9,750 bases of DNA, taken from assembly GCA_006227785.1 (NCBI GenBank), contig SBFU01000432.1, positions 1 to 9,750 of the forward strand. The letters run 5' to 3'. A program made the translations under genes and the position numbers. The notes under the pieces were generated by a model that was not told the origin of the DNA, made no database searches, and saw only the letters and a program-made list of their open reading frames with translations. Shown one piece after another: positions 7,073 through 9,750 of this stretch. The DNA comes from Burkholderiales bacterium (GTDB taxonomy: Bacteria > Pseudomonadota > Gammaproteobacteria > Burkholderiales > Burkholderiaceae_C). Within the stretch, counting starts at the first letter, position 1. Every line of letters starts with the position of its first letter.

Positions 7073-7096
7073 GGACAGCCTGCGCCAAGGCGTCAA
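7068..7096 (-). promoter_or_regulatory. Candidate sigma-70 promoter for the LuxR-type gene
   Basis: On the minus strand TTGACG (7096-7091) is followed after 17 bp by CATTAA (7073-7068), or after 18 bp by ATTAAT (7072-7067). The -35 matches 5 of 6 consensus bases. The -10 overlaps that of the divergent kinase promoter. A transcript from about 7060 would leave a leader of roughly 35 nt before ATG 7027. Confidence 0.4.
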
Positions 7097-7129
7097 CTGA
7101 CCTCGGCCGACCGTCGGAGACCGTCACCC

Positions 7130-7159
7130 ATGACCCAGCAAAGCCAACCATGCGCCTAG
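7130..7159 (+). CDS. Possible 9-codon upstream ORF overlapping the kinase start
   Basis: ATG 7130 to TAG 7157-7159 encodes MTQQSQPCA. GGAGA at 7116-7120 lies 9 nt upstream, a better ribosome site than anything before the kinase ATG at 7150. The stop falls 7 nt inside the kinase gene in another frame, an arrangement that allows translational coupling. Such a short frame can easily arise by chance, so this is only a possible coding element. Confidence 0.25.
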   Translation: MTQQSQPCA

Positions 7160-8451
7160 ACCGGCTGTGGCTCAACAGCGCCCGCCGACGGCTGGCACGC
7201 TGGCTGATGGACGAAGTGGTGCACACCCCCGCCGAGGTGATCCTCCATCCCTCGCGCACCCGGCTTCAATGGCTGGGGGTGTTCACCTTCGTGGGCCACC
7301 TGTTCTTTGCGTGGTTCTGGGGCCACTACCTGCCACAACCCTACGAGAACGTGTGGCTGCGCATCGTGATCGCGTGCAGCGGCCTGCTGCTTCTGCTGCC
7401 CGCCGTCACGCGCGATCTGCATGCACGCACCACGATTTGGGTGTTCTCTCTGGTGGCCTGGGTGCAATTGCCGCTGTTCTTTTCCTGGATGTACTGGATG
7501 AACCATGGTAACGCGGTCTGGCTCGGATCCATGGCCTGCATGATCGTGATCTATTACCACTTGACCGACTGGCGCCTGGCCAGTTTGGGCCTCCTGCTGG
7601 GGATGGGCATCAGCCACCTGACCGCCGAACCCGACCCCATGGCCACGCTGCGCATGGCCACAGCGGCCGACCACCTGGCGGTGCTCGGTTTTGCCTGGTC
7701 TGCGGCACTGCTGCTCGGCGCGTCCAGTGCCAACCTGAGGCGCACGCGGCTGCTCAACACACTGAGCACCATTGGTGTGCTGGCCCACGAGCTGCGGACA
7801 CCGCTGGCCACGCTGAACCTGCTGGCCGATGTGCTGCGCAATCTGGGACAGCAGGACATGCCCGAGTCCAAGCGGCGTCGACTGGAAGAACTGGCGGGCC
7901 GGCTGCAGGGACTGGTCAAATCCATGCACCGTCAGATTGACACGCAGATCGCCAATGCGCAACTGATGCGGCTTCCCCGGGACGCCACGCCCATACAGGC
8001 CGCCGAGCTGGTGCACGCAGCCGTCTCGACCTACCCTTACCGGTCCAGTCGCGAGCGCGACTGTGTGCAGGTGCACATCCAGCAGGACTTCTGTTTCAAG
8101 GGCTCAAAGCAATTGTTCACGCAGACCGTCAACAACCTGCTGAAGAACGCGCTGCACGCCCTCGCCGCTGCCAGCTCGGTGCCCACGCCCGGGTCGCTGC
8201 GCATCGACATCGGGGTGCACCGCGGCCGGGGTCGCATCGCGGTCACCGACGAGGGGGTCGGCATTGTCCACGAGCACCAGCCCCGGGTATTCGAACCCTT
8301 TTTTTCCACGCAGTCAGGGGCCGGCAGCGGCCTGGGTCTGACCTTCTGCAAGAATGTGATCGATGCAGCCGGAGGCAACATCTCGCTGCTGTCCGAGCCC
8401 AACCACGGCACGGTCTTCATCATCGATCTGCCCCTGTATCCCACACCCTGA
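7150..8451 (+). CDS. Membrane sensor histidine kinase, CqsS/LqsS-like
   Basis: 433 residues. Six hydrophobic segments are seen at about 41-58, 67-86, 94-112, 121-138, 141-157 and 174-191, the layout of CqsS/LqsS-type receptors that sense alpha-hydroxyketone autoinducers in the inner membrane. The loop motif LPQPYENVWLR (61-71) is, from memory, typical of that group. The kinase core is intact: H-box AHELRTPLATL with H213, N-box NNLLKNALHAL with N328 to N333, G1 box TDEGVGI with D367, F-box FEPFFST, and G2 box GSGLGLTFCKNV. There is no C-terminal receiver domain, unlike Vibrio CqsS, so the phosphoryl group probably passes straight to the response regulator encoded 49 nt downstream. The ATG at 7150 has no clear ribosome site and no other in-frame start exists between it and a stop codon at 7069. 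Ligand identity is inferred from the nearby synthase gene. Confidence 0.9.
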   Translation: MRLDRLWLNSARRRLARWLMDEVVHTPAEVILHPSRTRLQWLGVFTFVGHLFFAWFWGHYLPQPYENVWLRIVIACSGLLLLLPAVTRDLHARTTIWVFSLVAWVQLPLFFSWMYWMNHGNAVWLGSMACMIVIYYHLTDWRLASLGLLLGMGISHLTAEPDPMATLRMATAADHLAVLGFAWSAALLLGASSANLRRTRLLNTLSTIGVLAHELRTPLATLNLLADVLRNLGQQDMPESKRRRLEELAGRLQGLVKSMHRQIDTQIANAQLMRLPRDATPIQAAELVHAAVSTYPYRSSRERDCVQVHIQQDFCFKGSKQLFTQTVNNLLKNALHALAAASSVPTPGSLRIDIGVHRGRGRIAVTDEGVGIVHEHQPRVFEPFFSTQSGAGSGLGLTFCKNVIDAAGGNISLLSEPNHGTVFIIDLPLYPTP

Positions 8452-8500
8452 TGCCGCCCTTTGTGCAGGCCCGCAGCGAACCCGGCTCCACGCGTCTCCG

Positions 8501-9487
8501 ATGAACCCGACTTTTCCGCTTTTTCACCGGTCCGGCAGCACGGTGTTCGTCGACGACGATCCGGAGTACCTGGAAATGCTTGGCATGGTGATGCCGCCCC
8601 ACTGGCAGGTGGAGCTGTACTCGCGACCAGGTCTGTTTCTGGAGCGGATGGCCGATGAGCCGGCCCGCTGGGAGGCCGACGCGGCGCTGCAGCTGGTCAT
8701 GATCGACCGGGCGCGCCAGGGGCACTTCATGGCCCCCCAGGTGCTGCGTTACTGGGCGGACAACCCTTCGCGGTACCAGCTGATCAAGACCTGCGTGATC
8801 GACTATGCCATGCCAGGCATCAATGGTCTGCAGGTGCTCAATACCCTGCTCGACTGGCCCGGCTCCCGGGTGCTGCTGACAGGACAGGCCGATGAACAGG
8901 TGGCCATCGACGCGTTCAACCGTGGCCTGATCGATCAGTACATTCCCAAACACGCCGACGACATCAGCACCCAGCTGATCAGCAAGCTGCACACCCTGCA
9001 CCAGTCCGCCCATGCGCGCCTGAATGGCCAGTGGCGTGGAACACTCAACAGTGGCCAATTTGCCTGGCTGCAGATGCCGTCGGTGAGCGACACCCTGCGC
9101 GAGCACAGCAACCGCCACTGGGTCGAACATGTGGTGCTGGCCGATCCGTTTGGTCTGCTGGCCATGGATGGCGAAGGGCGCTGCCACTGGTTGCAGCTGG
9201 AGCCGGTCAATCGGCTGGAGGAGCTGGCCGAGCTGGCAGCCACGGCCGGGCTTGGCCCATCGGTCTGCGAACAGATCATCAGTGGCCGGGAGTTGCCGGC
9301 GATCGAACTGCACCAGCAGCTCGCGCTACCCGGCCAGGTTCCGATGGGCAAGGCCTTTCCGGTGGACCGGGAAGGCCGCCTTCTGGGGGCCCACTTCACA
9401 CTGCCGGCCAGCGCGCTGCCTGGCCCGGTCTATCCGTACCGCCACTTCCTCGAAAATCAGCGGCAACGTCGCGTTCAGGGCGACTGA
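8501..9487 (+). CDS. Response regulator with enlarged receiver and non-DNA-binding output domain
   Basis: 328 residues. The receiver domain shows the acidic cluster VDDDP (D18-D20), phosphoacceptor D101 in VIDYAMPGINGL, T127 in LLTGQA and K150 in YIPKH. The spacing from the acidic cluster to D101 is about 80 residues, roughly 35 longer than in ordinary receivers; the extra material is about residues 46-92. Residues ~165-328 form an output region with no helix-turn-helix, GGDEF, EAL or HD motif; runs such as LADPFGLLAMDGEGRCHWLQL and a YPYRHFL end are visible. From memory, LqsR and relatives are response regulators that likewise lack a DNA-binding domain. The ATG at 8501 is taken because it precedes the receiver's first strand; the frame stays open upstream to 8363 within the kinase gene without useful content. 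No clear Shine-Dalgarno sequence. Likely cotranscribed with the kinase (49-nt gap). Confidence 0.87.
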   Translation: MNPTFPLFHRSGSTVFVDDDPEYLEMLGMVMPPHWQVELYSRPGLFLERMADEPARWEADAALQLVMIDRARQGHFMAPQVLRYWADNPSRYQLIKTCVIDYAMPGINGLQVLNTLLDWPGSRVLLTGQADEQVAIDAFNRGLIDQYIPKHADDISTQLISKLHTLHQSAHARLNGQWRGTLNSGQFAWLQMPSVSDTLREHSNRHWVEHVVLADPFGLLAMDGEGRCHWLQLEPVNRLEELAELAATAGLGPSVCEQIISGRELPAIELHQQLALPGQVPMGKAFPVDREGRLLGAHFTLPASALPGPVYPYRHFLENQRQRRVQGD

Positions 9488-9750
9488 TCCCCGGCACTTC
9501 CGCGTCCGCGGCGCGCGATGGGCCATGTCCACGGTCGCACCCTTTGCGCCACCTCGGCGGTGACAGCCTCAAGGTGATCCAGCTCGGCGGCGGTCAGTGC
9601 CGCGTGCAGGGTCAGCCTCACCATGGTGCGGTTGCGGCTGGTCGCCGGGGCACAGAACACGGCACCGAACACGGCGCGCGACTCCAGCTCGTCGCGCAGG
9701 ACCATGGTGTCCGGCTCGGAGCCAGCCTCCAGCGCGATGATCTGCTCGGT
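9475..9750 (-). CDS. cqsA: CqsA/LqsA-like autoinducer synthase (alpha-oxoamine synthase family), C-terminal part
   Basis: Only the last 91 residues are in the window; the gene continues past 9750. The fragment shows QIIALEAGSEPDTMVLRD, then AVFGAVFCAPATSRNR and MVRLTLHAALT, which fits the C-terminal domain of PLP-dependent alpha-oxoamine synthases. VFCAPATxxNR is, from memory, characteristic of CqsA/LqsA, which make alpha-hydroxyketone signals from acyl-CoA and an amino-acid-derived substrate. A glycine C-acetyltransferase or 8-amino-7-oxononanoate synthase is less likely because those usually carry a different segment here. The tail after the domain is arginine-rich and probably unstructured. 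Its 3' end overlaps that of the convergent response regulator gene by 13 bp. The catalytic lysine lies outside the window. Adjacency to a CqsS-like kinase and a response regulator strongly supports the signal-synthase reading. Confidence 0.8.
   Translation of the reverse strand, partial: TEQIIALEAGSEPDTMVLRDELESRAVFGAVFCAPATSRNRTMVRLTLHAALTAAELDHLEAVTAEVAQRVRPWTWPIARRGRGSAGDQSP

Noticed and set aside
7028..7096. TTG start at 7096 giving a longer LuxR-type protein
   Set aside because: GAGGT lies upstream, but the TTG is part of the best -35 candidate, and the added 23 residues are encoded by the AT-rich promoter patch and are unlike the family.
7110..7126. Direct repeat GACCGTC (7109-7115 and 7119-7125) in the kinase leader
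   Set aside because: Seven bases repeated once in GC-rich DNA is within chance and it does not match a known operator.
7156..8076. A 306-codon open frame on the - strand inside the kinase gene
   Set aside because: It is a shadow of the kinase coding strand, rich in His, Gln and Gly, with no recognisable motif.
8363..8500. Upstream start for the response regulator within the kinase gene
   Set aside because: The extra 46 residues are Ser/Pro/Cys-rich, come from another frame of the kinase C-terminus, and precede the receiver's first strand without domain content.
8420..9313. A 297-codon open frame on the - strand inside the response regulator gene
   Set aside because: It is antisense to intact receiver-domain motifs and has no domain of its own.

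Overview
The window is high-GC, densely packed bacterial DNA that reads like a betaproteobacterium of the order Burkholderiales. The grounds are the small polyhydroxyalkanoate (PHA) granule protein, a COG4324-type lipoprotein peptidase, a type III pantothenate kinase, and the style of the two-component genes. The order-level call is inferred from gene content; there is no rRNA or other marker to confirm it.

Left part (1-3119, + strand): the nearly complete 3' part of a molybdopterin oxidoreductase, whose stop overlaps (GTGA) the start of a lipoprotein metallopeptidase of the predicted-aminopeptidase family. A strong 7-bp-stem hairpin follows.

Middle part (3171-5515): a lipid and storage group. 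It holds a PHA granule/system protein (+), an acyl-CoA-binding protein (-), and a wax ester synthase/diacylglycerol acyltransferase (+) transcribed divergently from it. Together they suggest acyl-CoA handling and neutral-lipid or PHA storage.

Right part (5534-9750): coaX (-) lies downstream of a quorum-sensing-type LuxR regulator (-). The regulator is divergent from a sensor histidine kinase plus response regulator pair (+), and that pair converges on the C-terminal end of a CqsA/LqsA-like alpha-oxoamine synthase (-) that runs off the window. The synthase, the six-helix membrane kinase and the response regulator without a DNA-binding domain together look like an alpha-hydroxyketone quorum-sensing locus. 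It belongs to the Cqs (Vibrio) / Lqs (Legionella) / Jqs (Janthinobacterium) type, here with an added LuxR-type regulator. The 122-bp gap between the regulator and the kinase holds overlapping divergent promoter candidates, a pseudo-palindrome and a 9-codon upstream ORF. This is the most interesting part of the window.

No rRNA, tRNA, CRISPR array, insertion sequence or prophage feature was seen.
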